In this document: positions 39,745-47,248 of the stretch, in pieces | Position numbering within the stretch: the stretch's first letter is position 1 | Layout of the letters: the number at the start of each line of letters is the position of its first letter | Source: an uncultured Micrococcales bacterium | GTDB taxonomy: Bacteria > Actinomycetota > Actinomycetes > S36-B12 > UBA10799 | Reading direction: 5' to 3' | Assembly: GCA_937952095.1 (NCBI GenBank) | Contig: CALFYG010000327.1 | Coordinates: 1 to 50,245, forward strand | DNA length: 50,245 bases | Notes under the pieces: model-generated | What the model was told of the DNA's origin: nothing | The model's database searches: none | Seen by the model: the letters and a program-made list of their open reading frames with translations, nothing else | Made by a program: the position numbers and the translations under genes

Positions 39745-41514
39745 ATGAGCGATCAGACCGACGGCAACGACGACGTGACCGAGGACGACGATGTCGAGGT
39801 CGTGGACCTGACCCTGCTCAGCGAGGGCGAGCTGCGCGAACGGCACGGCCTGCTCGGCGAGCTGATCGAGGAGCTGCGAGCGCAGCCCCGGACGATCGAG
39901 GTCGTCGCCACGATCAACGCTCTCCGCGAGGAGCGCAACGAGATCGTCCAGGCGGTCCGTGACCTGACCACCCTCGACTCCGCCGAGATCGAGGATCTGA
40001 GCATCGACTCCGCCGACCCCGTCGAGGGCGAGTCGGCCACCACCGAGGCCACCGAGGCCGAGGAGCCCACCACCCAGACCGAAGCGGAGGCGCCCACCCT
40101 GGCCGTCGTCGCCGAGGACACCAACGCACCCCAGGAGGATCCGGTGTCCGATCAGAACGAGATCATGGAGGCGGCCGACGAGGTCGTCGCCGAGGCGCTG
40201 GTCGCCTCCGCCGGTGAGCGTCCGGTCGCCCCGGCCGCCCAGACCCCCGAGCGTGTCCGGGTGGCGTACGTCGCCGGGGCCGGACAGAACGCCTTCACCC
40301 AGGGCGTCGATCTCGACATGGCCGGACTCGCCCGAGCGTGGGATTCCAAGCGGCACATCCAGCCCGCCGGGGACGCCCCCGTGTCGGCCGTGGTGGCCAG
40401 CCTGCCCGCCTTCGAGGACACCCCCGGCCTGCCGGTCGAGGTGCTGACCCACCGCAACACCGCCGAGCAGAACGACGCCATCGTCGCTGCTGCGGTCGCC
40501 GAGTGGCGGGAGGCCCGGTCGGGTGGCCCGCTGGCCCGCACCGCCGCCATCTGCTCGCCGCTCGACATCATCCGCGAGATCCCCGAGGTCGGCACCGACG
40601 AGACACCGTTCGCCTCGGCGTTCCCGTCCCGCCCGGTCGGCCGTCTCGGCTTCCAGTTCACCCAGCCCGCTTCGATCGCTTCGACGAACGGGGCGATCAC
40701 CGTGTGGACCGAGTCGAACCAGAACAGCGTCGACCCCGCCAACAGCTCGACGTGGAAGCCGTGCGTGAACATCGCCTGCTCGTCCCCGACCGAGGTGAAG
40801 GCCGAGGAGCTGGTGACGTGCGCGACGGTGGACTCGTCCACGCAGATGTCGTCCCCGGAGCGGGTCGCCGAGTTCATGCACCTCCTCGGGGTGCAGCGTT
40901 CCCGTCGCCGTGAGCAGTACCTGCTCGGCAAGTTCGACGCCACCGCCAGCGCCTACACGTTCGCCGGGACCTACGGCGCTCTGCCGTCGCTGATCCAGGC
41001 GGTCGCCACGCTGCTGCCGCAGTTGCTGTACGTCGAGCGTGAGGACGTGGCGAACTACGACCTGGTGCTGGAGCCCGGCCACTTCGCCAAGCTCTCCTAC
41101 GACGAGACGAACAAGGCGTACACCGACCCGGCCGATGTGAAGGCGGCGCTGGCCTCGGCGCTCGGCCTGAACGTCATCATCCTGCGGGACTTCAAGGCTG
41201 CGAGCCCGTTCCAGACCCCGCCCACCCCGGGTGGGTCGGCGGCGACGCTGGCCGAGATCCCCGACGCCAACGTGGTGCGGATCGTGCCCAGCGGCGCCTA
41301 CATCTACGGGTCGACCGGCGAGGAGTCGACCGGTTGGCAGACCGACCCGCAGCTCGCCCGTCAGAACCGTCAGCAGGCGTTCTCGGCCGAGTGGCTGATG
41401 CTCGCCAAGCACGGCGGTTCGCCCGCTGCGACGATCAGCGTGACCGCCGTCGGCAACGGGTCCCGGGCCTGCTGCACCACGGCGTTCAGCACCGGCACCT
41501 ACAGCGGATCCTGA
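39745..41514 (+). CDS. Major capsid protein (HK97 fold) with long acidic N-terminal delta region
   Basis: 589 residues from ATG 39745, with AGGAG upstream. Residues 1 to about 133 are acidic with a coiled coil (LRERHGLLGELIEELRAQP; ALREERNEIVQAVRDL), like a scaffold (delta) domain that the protease removes. The capsid part includes SPLDIIREIPEVGTDE, FPSRPVGRLGFQFTQP, EYLLGKF-like packing helices (RREQYLLGKFDATASAY), and the end region YIYGSTGEESTGWQTDPQLA, then QQAFSAEWLMLAKHG, typical of actinophage capsids. Cys residues (WKPCVNIAC, CATVD, RACC) are unusually frequent. A nested start lies at 40144. A strong terminator follows. Confidence 0.82.
   Translation: MSDQTDGNDDVTEDDDVEVVDLTLLSEGELRERHGLLGELIEELRAQPRTIEVVATINALREERNEIVQAVRDLTTLDSAEIEDLSIDSADPVEGESATTEATEAEEPTTQTEAEAPTLAVVAEDTNAPQEDPVSDQNEIMEAADEVVAEALVASAGERPVAPAAQTPERVRVAYVAGAGQNAFTQGVDLDMAGLARAWDSKRHIQPAGDAPVSAVVASLPAFEDTPGLPVEVLTHRNTAEQNDAIVAAAVAEWREARSGGPLARTAAICSPLDIIREIPEVGTDETPFASAFPSRPVGRLGFQFTQPASIASTNGAITVWTESNQNSVDPANSSTWKPCVNIACSSPTEVKAEELVTCATVDSSTQMSSPERVAEFMHLLGVQRSRRREQYLLGKFDATASAYTFAGTYGALPSLIQAVATLLPQLLYVEREDVANYDLVLEPGHFAKLSYDETNKAYTDPADVKAALASALGLNVIILRDFKAASPFQTPPTPGGSAATLAEIPDANVVRIVPSGAYIYGSTGEESTGWQTDPQLARQNRQQAFSAEWLMLAKHGGSPAATISVTAVGNGSRACCTTAFSTGTYSGS
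40144..41514 (+). CDS. Nested in-frame start of the capsid gene (short capsid form)
   Basis: GTG 40144 has a perfect AGGAGG (40133-40138) 5 bases upstream, inside the capsid gene and in the same frame. It would give 456 residues starting MSDQNEIMEAADEVVAEALV, at the scaffold-to-capsid border. The new start even resembles the full-length one (MSDQTDG). A real nested product would let the phage make capsid subunits with and without the scaffold domain. Confidence 0.45.
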   Translation: MSDQNEIMEAADEVVAEALVASAGERPVAPAAQTPERVRVAYVAGAGQNAFTQGVDLDMAGLARAWDSKRHIQPAGDAPVSAVVASLPAFEDTPGLPVEVLTHRNTAEQNDAIVAAAVAEWREARSGGPLARTAAICSPLDIIREIPEVGTDETPFASAFPSRPVGRLGFQFTQPASIASTNGAITVWTESNQNSVDPANSSTWKPCVNIACSSPTEVKAEELVTCATVDSSTQMSSPERVAEFMHLLGVQRSRRREQYLLGKFDATASAYTFAGTYGALPSLIQAVATLLPQLLYVEREDVANYDLVLEPGHFAKLSYDETNKAYTDPADVKAALASALGLNVIILRDFKAASPFQTPPTPGGSAATLAEIPDANVVRIVPSGAYIYGSTGEESTGWQTDPQLARQNRQQAFSAEWLMLAKHGGSPAATISVTAVGNGSRACCTTAFSTGTYSGS

Positions 41515-41543
41515 CCCCCACCCCCTCCGGGGGTCGGATGATG

Positions 41544-41581
41544 ACAGGGGTGGCACCTACTTGCCCGGGTGCCACCCCTGT
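41544..41581. terminator. Strong hairpin between convergent genes
   Basis: ACAGGGGTGGCAC and GTGCCACCCCTGT form a perfect 13-bp stem with a 12-base loop. It lies between the capsid stop (41514) and the end of the minus-strand gene (41590), and so can end transcription from both sides. No T run follows on the plus side. Confidence 0.8.
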
Positions 41582-41589
41582 TCCGCGTC

Positions 41590-42024
41590 TCAGAACCCGA
41601 CGACGGCAATGGTCACCGGCGGGTAGCGGTCGCTCCCGTCGTGGTCGACCAGCTCGACCGTGTCGGCCGCCCGGTCGTCGTCGGCGATGAGCGGCGGCAG
41701 GACATCCTCGGCGGTTTCGGCGATGGTGGTGAGGGCGTGGTGGGCGCTGGGGGCCTGGACCACGTCGGTGCCGTCGACTTTCCGGCCTGACCGGTCGAAG
41801 GCGGCGTAGGTCTGCCACGGGCGACGCTGATCCCACGGGTCACATACCCACCAGTGGGCGGTGATCTCGTCGGCGATGATGGCTTGGCCGTGGGCCTGGC
41901 CGTACCAGCTCTTGTCGGAGATGCGGGTGAGGGTGCCGACGATGTCGCCGTCGATCTCGATGTCGTAGCGGCCGGGGCGGTGGTTGACCGAGCGGATGGC
42001 CCGTTCGTCGTAGTTCGTTTCCAT
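41590..42024 (-). CDS. Hypothetical minus-strand protein
   Basis: 144 residues from ATG 42024. It reads METNYDERAIRSVNHRPGRY, then short strands (DIEIDGDIVGTLTRI; WYGQAHGQAIIADE) and Trp-rich HWWVCDPWDQRRPW, ending in acidic helices. No family recognised. The promoter 42032-42060 leaves only 7 bases between its -10 and the ATG, so the mRNA would be leaderless. It converges on the capsid gene. Confidence 0.65.
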   Translation of the reverse strand: METNYDERAIRSVNHRPGRYDIEIDGDIVGTLTRISDKSWYGQAHGQAIIADEITAHWWVCDPWDQRRPWQTYAAFDRSGRKVDGTDVVQAPSAHHALTTIAETAEDVLPPLIADDDRAADTVELVDHDGSDRYPPVTIAVVGF

Positions 42025-42031
42025 GTGAAGT

Positions 42032-42060
42032 AGCATACCTGACAGGACAGACGGGGGCAA
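42032..42060 (-). promoter_or_regulatory. Promoter for leaderless minus-strand gene
   Basis: On the minus strand TTGCCC (42060-42055) and TATGCT (42037-42032) are exactly 17 bases apart. The start codon is 7 bases after the -10, so transcription would begin at or next to the ATG; no Shine-Dalgarno site is present. Confidence 0.65.
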
Positions 42061-42073
42061 GGATGGCGTCGAC

Positions 42074-42079
42074 TACCAT
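42074..42079 (+). promoter_or_regulatory. Possible -10 for leaderless glycosyltransferase mRNA
   Basis: TACCAT lies 8 bases before GTG 42088, and no ribosome-binding site is visible. The -35 is unclear. Confidence 0.35.
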
Positions 42080-42087
42080 CACCGCCC

Positions 42088-43443
42088 GTGCAGGCGATCA
42101 TCGTCGTCCCCATCCGGTCCGGGGACCCCGACCGGGACCGGCTGTGGGCCTACGTCCGGTCATGGTGGACCGAACACTTCGACTGGCCCATCTTCGAGGG
42201 CGAGCACCCCCACGGTGAAGGTCCGTTCAACCGGGCGCTGGCACTCAACCGGGGAGCACGGGCGGGGCTGGCCGCCCACCCCGACGCCGACATCATCGTC
42301 GCTATCGACGGTGACACGATCCCCGACCGGGACGCCGTGCTGGCCGCCGTCCAGCAGGCGCACGCCATCGGGATGATGGCCCTGGCCTACGACGTGCGGG
42401 TCGCCCTCGACCGCCCGAGCACCGATCTCATCCTGGCGGGCCAGGCACCGGCCGACTGGTCGGGACTCCCCGGGAAACGCAGCGAAGAGTTCGTGTCGTG
42501 TTGCGTGGTCGTCCCCCGGGGCCTGTGGGACGAGATGGACGGCTACGACGAGAAGTTCAGCGGCTACGGCTACGAGGACTTGGCGTTCTGCATCGCCGCT
42601 GAAACCTACAGCGGCAAGCAAGTGGTCAGGGTCCCCGCCCCGCTGTACCACTTGCATCACCAGCCGTCACCCGAGTCGTCGCCCCGCAGCCCCCTGCTCG
42701 CCTTGAACCGCAAGCGGTTCCTGGCCTACCGGACGCTGGAAGGACAGCGGGATGCGCTGGACGAGTTCCTGCACCTGGACCCCCATGGAGGCCCCGACGC
42801 GATGATCCCGCCCATCTTCCACCGCACCGTCCCGTCCAAGACCGAAGCCAAGGTCGAGGCGTTCTGGCGGACGTTCCAACAGCACCACGACCCCGCCGTG
42901 TGGGAGTTCGTGACATGGCGGGACCCGCTCGATCCAGCCGAATGGCCGCTGACCGCCAAGGCGTGGGATAAGTGCGCCAACGGGGCGCAGTACGCCGGGC
43001 TCATCCGCCTGGAAGCCCTCTACAAGCACGGCGGGTTCTACATTGATTCTGATGTGGAGTGCCTGCGGTCGTGGGAGACGCTGCGTTTCGCCCCGGCTGT
43101 TGCGGGGTGGGAGGACAACGCCGTGATCCCCGACGCCGTCCTGGGGGCGATACCCGGGCACCCGGCCGTGCTCGACATGCTGGCCGCCGCCGTCGAGTCC
43201 GTCACGAACGGGGAGGACGCCTGGCATTCCGGGCCGGGCGTGTCGACACGGATCCTGCGGGGACGCGACGACGTGCTCCTGTTGCCACCCGGGGCGTTCT
43301 ACCCGGTCCACTACCATGAGAAGGCCCGTCTGCGCGAGAACTTCAGCCGAACGGCCCCCTCGGCGTTCAGTGTCCACCACTGGCACGGGTCGTGGCTGAC
43401 ACCCGAACAGCGGCAACGGATAGCGGGGAGCCAACGTGTCTGA
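42088..43443 (+). CDS. Two-domain glycosyltransferase (GT2-like plus GT32-like)
   Basis: 451 residues from GTG 42088. The N-terminal domain (1-230) is a GT-A fold: MQAIIVVPIRSGDPDRDRL, PFNRALALNRGARAG, then the metal-binding DGD in IIVAIDGDTIPD, and GYGYEDLAFCIAAE, the acceptor-side motif of galactosyltransferase-like enzymes. The C-terminal domain (235-451) looks like GT32: IPPIFHRTVPSK, ALYKHGGFYIDSDVE with the D-x-D, and a late VHHWHGSW. Two enzymes in one chain could add two sugars in turn. It directly follows the capsid module, so capsid or tail glycosylation is the likely purpose. Overlaps the next gene by 8 bases. Confidence 0.8.
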   Translation: MQAIIVVPIRSGDPDRDRLWAYVRSWWTEHFDWPIFEGEHPHGEGPFNRALALNRGARAGLAAHPDADIIVAIDGDTIPDRDAVLAAVQQAHAIGMMALAYDVRVALDRPSTDLILAGQAPADWSGLPGKRSEEFVSCCVVVPRGLWDEMDGYDEKFSGYGYEDLAFCIAAETYSGKQVVRVPAPLYHLHHQPSPESSPRSPLLALNRKRFLAYRTLEGQRDALDEFLHLDPHGGPDAMIPPIFHRTVPSKTEAKVEAFWRTFQQHHDPAVWEFVTWRDPLDPAEWPLTAKAWDKCANGAQYAGLIRLEALYKHGGFYIDSDVECLRSWETLRFAPAVAGWEDNAVIPDAVLGAIPGHPAVLDMLAAAVESVTNGEDAWHSGPGVSTRILRGRDDVLLLPPGAFYPVHYHEKARLRENFSRTAPSAFSVHHWHGSWLTPEQRQRIAGSQRV

Positions 43444-44176
43444 CGATCAAGCTCAGGTCGAGGTCGATGCTCACTCTCAAGTTGAGGTTGTCATCCCGTG
43501 GCGCGACACTGGTGACGAGCGCCGACGCCGGAACCTCGACTGGGTCGTCGCCAACCTGCGATCCCACTACCCGGACTGGGGTGTCACCCTCGCCGCCGAC
43601 GGTGACGACGGGCCGTTCAACCGGTCGGCGGCGATCATCAACGGGGCGCTGACTAGCGAGGCGGACGTGATCGTCGTGCATGACGGTGACGTCTGGTTCA
43701 CCGGTGACCTGACCGACGCTGCGACCGTCGCCGTCTCCGAGGACGCCTGGGTGATCCCGCACTTCAACCTGCTACGTCTGGACGCCGACACGTCGGACCG
43801 GGTGCTGGCCCAAGCGCCCGAACAGGTGTCGGGCGAACTGCACCTCGACCAGCCGCCGTACGCCGGTAACCCCGGCGGCACCCTGCTGGTCCTACCGACC
43901 GAGATGCTGTTGGCGGTCCCCCCGGACGTCCGGTTCGTCGGCTGGGGCCAGGAGGACGACGCCTGGGCGTGTGCGCTCAAGGGCCTGGTCGGTCCGCCGA
44001 TGCGTGGCGCCCACGACCTGTGGCACCTGTGGCACACCCCGCAGGAGCGGATGTCGCGGTCCGAAGGCAACGAGGCGGGCGTCGAGTTGGTCAACCGGTA
44101 CGGGCGTGTCCGCTCCGACCGGGCGGCCTTGCGTGCCCTGGTGGACGAGTCGAAACAGTTCTGGCCGACGACCTAG
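43436..44176 (+). CDS. Second glycosyltransferase (GT-A, galactosyltransferase-like)
   Basis: 246 residues from GTG 43436, overlapping the previous gene's end. It has VVIPWRDTGDERRRRNLDW, PFNRSAAIINGALTSEADVI, the catalytic-type VVHDGDVWF, and the acceptor motif FVGWGQEDDAWACAL. It is related in outline to the N-terminal half of the preceding enzyme. Together they could build a short glycan on virion proteins. It meets the next gene tail to tail, sharing CTAG. Confidence 0.78.
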   Translation: MSDDQAQVEVDAHSQVEVVIPWRDTGDERRRRNLDWVVANLRSHYPDWGVTLAADGDDGPFNRSAAIINGALTSEADVIVVHDGDVWFTGDLTDAATVAVSEDAWVIPHFNLLRLDADTSDRVLAQAPEQVSGELHLDQPPYAGNPGGTLLVLPTEMLLAVPPDVRFVGWGQEDDAWACALKGLVGPPMRGAHDLWHLWHTPQERMSRSEGNEAGVELVNRYGRVRSDRAALRALVDESKQFWPTT

Positions 44177-44427
44177 CGCCGGTCGAGACGCTGGCGGAGA
44201 CGCTGCGTGCGATCGTGGTACTCGATGGCGATGTCCACGATGATCCATCCGGCTGCGATGACGACGGCGGTGGCGACGGCGAACATGATCCACCACCGCC
44301 AGTCGCCCCACTGGACGATGCCGCCGACGAACGTGGCGAGCATGGCGACGAGGCCGATGCGGCCGATCCACGCCATCACGTTGTGGACTCGGATCAGGTC
44401 CCGGCGGGACCACGTCGGATACCTCAC
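44173..44427 (-). CDS. Small membrane protein
   Basis: 84 residues from GTG 44427, overlapping the preceding minus gene's stop (GTGA). Two transmembrane helices are likely: MAWIGRIGLVAMLATFVGGI and WWIMFAVATAVVIAAGWIIV. The end is basic (RTQRLRQRLDRR). Last gene of a three-gene minus-strand operon. It could be a holin-like or superinfection protein, but size and two segments alone cannot decide. Confidence 0.6.
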   Translation of the reverse strand: MRYPTWSRRDLIRVHNVMAWIGRIGLVAMLATFVGGIVQWGDWRWWIMFAVATAVVIAAGWIIVDIAIEYHDRTQRLRQRLDRR

Positions 44428-44930
44428 TTGAGGGACTCCTTGAAGGTCACGTTGGGGATCGCCCACTCGTCGTCCTGCACGTCACCCTTGTCGATCCCGG
44501 CGGCGGACAGTCCGCCCTGCTTGGCCGAGGTCGACCGGTACAGGGGGATGATCGACCTGACGAGGGCTTCATGTCGACTCACGGCGATGGCAGGGTCGGC
44601 GACGGCTTCACCGTCGGCATCGTAGAGGCTGCGTGTGGCGATGCGGTCGAGGATGGCGTCCCAGTCGGTGACACGCTTGACCGCCGCTCGGCGTTCGAAC
44701 AGGCCGTACCCGTCCACGACGGCCTGCTTGTCGTCACCCATGAGCTGGGCGGCCTTGGCTCCGAGGGCGTCGCGGGTTTCAGCCAGCGCCTTGCGTGCCC
44801 GGTCGAGACTTCCGACGAGCTTGAGGAGGGCGGCCAGGTCGAGGTCGTCGGAGCCGTCGTAGATGTCCATCGCCCAGGCGGGGATGGCGTCGAGCGACTC
44901 GATGTGATCGGTGAGGGTCGTTTCATCCAT
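44424..44930 (-). CDS. Helical hypothetical phage protein
   Basis: 168 residues from ATG 44930. Helices LAALLKLVGSLDRARKALAE and RDALGAKAAQLMGDDKQAVV, then GYGLFERRAAVKRVTDWDAI, and a C-terminal segment ending VTFKESLK. A YGLFERR-type segment followed by a W-D-A-I helix occurs in actinophage proteins of unknown function. A TAGTGT hexamer 7 bases upstream suggests an extra leaderless start within the operon. Possibly a DNA-metabolism accessory. Confidence 0.6.
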   Translation of the reverse strand: MDETTLTDHIESLDAIPAWAMDIYDGSDDLDLAALLKLVGSLDRARKALAETRDALGAKAAQLMGDDKQAVVDGYGLFERRAAVKRVTDWDAILDRIATRSLYDADGEAVADPAIAVSRHEALVRSIIPLYRSTSAKQGGLSAAGIDKGDVQDDEWAIPNVTFKESLK

Positions 44931-44937
44931 GCCGGTC

Positions 44938-44943
44938 ACACTA
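44938..44943 (-). promoter_or_regulatory. Possible -10 for leaderless start at 44930
   Basis: On the minus strand TAGTGT is followed by 7 bases and ATG 44930. No SD site is present. -35 not evident. Confidence 0.35.
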
Positions 44944-44950
44944 GCGCAGG

Positions 44951-45304
44951 CTAGCGACACTCGGGGGGTGGCCTGTCGCCGACCGACAGGGCGTAGAGCG
45001 TCTGCCGTCCAAACAGGGTACCGACCAGCCACCCGGCATCAGACAGTCGACGGAGTGGCTTCGTCTCGCAGACGTAGAACTTGGCGGGCGTCTTGGGTGG
45101 GGCGACCCTGAACGCCTTGACCGGGTCGAGGCCCTCGGCGGCGTAGGCGTCGAGAGTGCGGCTGTCCGCTTCGGCGGCGGCTTTCATCCGGTCCACGAAC
45201 CACGACATCAGCTTGAGGTCGCCACCGTGCAGCCTGCCGGTCATGGCTCGCTCGACGGTGTGGATGTGGGCGAGCACCCGTTCGGATCCCGTCGTACCGT
45301 CCAC
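44951..45304 (-). CDS. Hypothetical protein, first of minus-strand operon
   Basis: 117 residues from GTG 45304, which has GAGGAG (45319-45314) 9 bases upstream. The same frame is open much further but that part is non-coding intergenic DNA. It has SERVLAHIHTVERAMTGRLH, LKLMSWFVDRMKAAAEADS, and KFYVCETKPLRRLSDAGWLV. A single Cys; no known domain. A sigma70-like promoter lies about 130 bases upstream. Confidence 0.55.
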   Translation of the reverse strand: MDGTTGSERVLAHIHTVERAMTGRLHGGDLKLMSWFVDRMKAAAEADSRTLDAYAAEGLDPVKAFRVAPPKTPAKFYVCETKPLRRLSDAGWLVGTLFGRQTLYALSVGDRPPPECR

Positions 45305-45439
45305 CTTCTGGCTCTCCTCGCTCGGGGGTGTGTTGGCAGGTGGGCCACCAAGGGAAGGGACCCACGTTCCCACTGGGGTGGGGCGTCGAGGAAGGGATGC
45401 GCCCCGGGGACGGGGATTGGGACCCACCTGCCGTGAAAG

Positions 45440-45468
45440 TTCATATCGCAGGATGACGACACGGTCAA
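45440..45468 (-). promoter_or_regulatory. Sigma70-like promoter for the minus-strand operon
   Basis: On the minus strand TTGACC (45468-45463) and TATGAA (45445-45440) are 17 bases apart. It points at the genes 45304 to 44173 across a leader of about 130 bases that contains GC-rich inverted segments (CCCCACTGGGGTGGGG, 45370-45385), a possible operator or attenuator. Confidence 0.6.
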
Positions 45469-45479
45469 CCTGCATGTGC

Positions 45480-45485
45480 CAGAAT
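45480..45485 (+). promoter_or_regulatory. Possible -10 for leaderless start at 45495
   Basis: CAGAAT, in the context CCAGAAT, is 9 bases before ATG 45495; the same string precedes ATG 20388. No SD site. It overlaps the region of the divergent minus promoter, so the two operons may be co-regulated. Confidence 0.35.
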
Positions 45486-45494
45486 CCAGAACCC

Positions 45495-46331
45495 ATGACA
45501 CCGATCGAACCAACCTGGGCGGCGCAGGCCCCCGACCCCGAGGCCGTCGTCTGGCACCCCGAGGTCGCCCGGCTCCTGGCCGAGAAGGGTGTCGGATCCG
45601 GCACCGCCGCCACCGACGCGCTCCTGCTCCTGCGCCTGTGGAGGGACGGGCGGGGGAGCATGGTTGAAGCCACCTACGACAGCCTGGCCGAGCAAGTGGC
45701 GATGACCCGGACCCGGGTGCGCGAAGCGATCAGCAGGCTGGAGAAGATAGGTGTCCTGGTCACGGCGACGGTCCCCGGTGGTGGGCGGTCCAAGCTCTAC
45801 GGGGTCGACTGGTCGGCCCTCGGCCACCATGCGACCGTCGCGCCGGGTCAGGCAGGTGAGACTCCGCCAACCGCTCCCCACCGCGCCGGGCGCGGTCAGG
45901 CGCGGTCAGGCGCGGTCGATGTGCCGGAATCCGGCAGTCCGGCCACTTGGAGCGACGACTCGGCAGCAGAAACGCTTTGTCTCCAACTGGCGGCGGCGGT
46001 GACCGCCCACCGGGGGTCACGGCCCAAAGTGTCGACACGGTGGCTCGCAGACATGGGGCTGCTCTTGCGGCGGGGTCCGACCGACACCGAGGATCCGCCA
46101 CCGACGCCGACCGAGGTGGCGACGGTGATCGACGGGACGTTCACCCGTCTGGCCGAGCCGTCCCCCAAAGGGTTCTGCTGGGCCGACCAGGTGCGGTCCC
46201 CCGGTGCGCTGCGGAGCCATTGGTCGCAGCTCGTCCTGGCCTTGCGACGGTCAGCGCCGAAACGGGGGACCGGTGATATCGTCGCCGCCATGAACACATG
46301 GAACAACCTCATCAGTGAGGACGGGACGTGA
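45495..46331 (+). CDS. Winged-helix protein, possible replication initiator
   Basis: 278 residues from ATG 45495 (ATG 45474 also in frame). Residues 55-110 form a winged helix: ATYDSLAEQVAMTRTRVREA, ISRLEKIGVLVTATVPGG, and RSKLYGVDW. A Pro/Gly-rich, Arg-rich linker follows, with a short repeat GRGQARSGA (near 45,890-45,910). The C-terminal helical domain (about 155-278) ends MNTWNNLISEDGT. This layout is common in phage replication initiators or DnaD-like loaders, so an origin may be near; no iterons were found. Overlaps the next gene by GTGA. Confidence 0.65.
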   Translation: MTPIEPTWAAQAPDPEAVVWHPEVARLLAEKGVGSGTAATDALLLLRLWRDGRGSMVEATYDSLAEQVAMTRTRVREAISRLEKIGVLVTATVPGGGRSKLYGVDWSALGHHATVAPGQAGETPPTAPHRAGRGQARSGAVDVPESGSPATWSDDSAAETLCLQLAAAVTAHRGSRPKVSTRWLADMGLLLRRGPTDTEDPPPTPTEVATVIDGTFTRLAEPSPKGFCWADQVRSPGALRSHWSQLVLALRRSAPKRGTGDIVAAMNTWNNLISEDGT

Positions 46332-46783
46332 CCCCGGCCGAGGCCGTCGAGTGCGCCCGGCTCATCACCGACCTGTGGCCGCACCCGCCGACGACTGACG
46401 TCCGGCTCACCCTCTTGGCGTCGGCGTTGGAGGCCGTCCCGTCACGGGCTGATGCTGCCCGGGCGATCAACGACCTGTTCTATACGGAGCGGTTCCAGCC
46501 GACCCCGGCCGAGATCATCGAACGCTCTCTCGGCCTGTCGGGGATCATGGACAGAGAGTGGCGGTCCATCCTCGCCCGCCTGGCGGGCTCCGAGAACACC
46601 CCGAGCCAGGGGGCGATCGCTGCCCTGCGGGCGGCCGGGTCGTCGTTGGCCGGACTTCGGGGGGCGACCGAGCAGCAAGTGGACGTCATCCATCGTCGGT
46701 GGGAGGCCGCTCGCCGGTCCGCCCTGCTGGTCGAGGTTCGTCGTCGGTTCAGCAGCAAGGAGTTGACCAGTGCCCAAAGTTGA
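46328..46783 (+). CDS. Helical protein, possible helicase-loader-like replication accessory
   Basis: 151 residues from GTG 46328, coupled to the winged-helix gene. The pattern PAEAVECARLITDLWP, TLLASALEAVPSRADAARAI and FQPTPAEIIERSL resembles a widespread actinophage protein that usually follows the initiator-like gene. Its name and function are unsettled; a helicase-loading or replication-control role is a guess from position. The tail is basic. Confidence 0.55.
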   Translation: MTPAEAVECARLITDLWPHPPTTDVRLTLLASALEAVPSRADAARAINDLFYTERFQPTPAEIIERSLGLSGIMDREWRSILARLAGSENTPSQGAIAALRAAGSSLAGLRGATEQQVDVIHRRWEAARRSALLVEVRRRFSSKELTSAQS

Positions 46784-47054
46784 CGACCAGTACCTGCCGC
46801 CCATCATCCGCACGGGCCGCGCCCCGGAACCCACCTACCGGTGCCTGGAGTGTCTCGACGTCAGGTGGGTCCACTCGACGGTCGACGCCATGACCGTGCG
46901 GCCGTGCCGCCAATGCGCCAAGGTCACGCACCGGCGGTGGGCCGAAGGGCATTTCGTGCTCGACCATGCGTGCGACGAGTGCGCCGGGATCCGGGCCGGT
47001 CGGATCACCGAACTGGACTTCGCCGCCGACGGGTCCCGCATCGGGGCGACGTGA
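46770..47054 (+). CDS. Small multi-Cys (zinc-ribbon-like) protein
   Basis: 94 residues from GTG 46770, overlapping the previous gene. Three Cys pairs: YRCLECLD, VRPCRQCAK and DHACDECAG, each C-x2-C, with His between. They could make one or two zinc ribbons that bind DNA, RNA or protein. Overlaps the next start by GTGA. Family unknown. Confidence 0.6.
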   Translation: MPKVDDQYLPPIIRTGRAPEPTYRCLECLDVRWVHSTVDAMTVRPCRQCAKVTHRRWAEGHFVLDHACDECAGIRAGRITELDFAADGSRIGAT

Positions 47055-47248
47055 CCCCAGCTTGTGACGTCACCGGGGGGTGCCCGCACGACGCGATCGG
47101 GTTCTTCACCGTCACCACGATCCGGGGGGAACGGATCCACTTGTGGGCCTGTGTCAAGTGCTCGGGGTGGTGGCGGCGTCGGCATCCCGACGACCCGTGG
47201 ACCGCTCAGGCTCCGACTTCGACGAACCGCCAGTCGTACCGGCCGTAG
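47051..47248 (+). CDS. Small Cys/His/Trp-rich protein
   Basis: 65 residues from GTG 47051. CDVTGGCPHD near the start and WACVKCSGWWRRRH later provide four Cys and His for a likely zinc site. Its last 43 bases overlap the end of the minus-strand SprT-like gene. Belongs to the plus-strand unit that begins with the winged-helix gene. Function unknown. Confidence 0.5.
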   Translation: MTPACDVTGGCPHDAIGFFTVTTIRGERIHLWACVKCSGWWRRRHPDDPWTAQAPTSTNRQSYRP

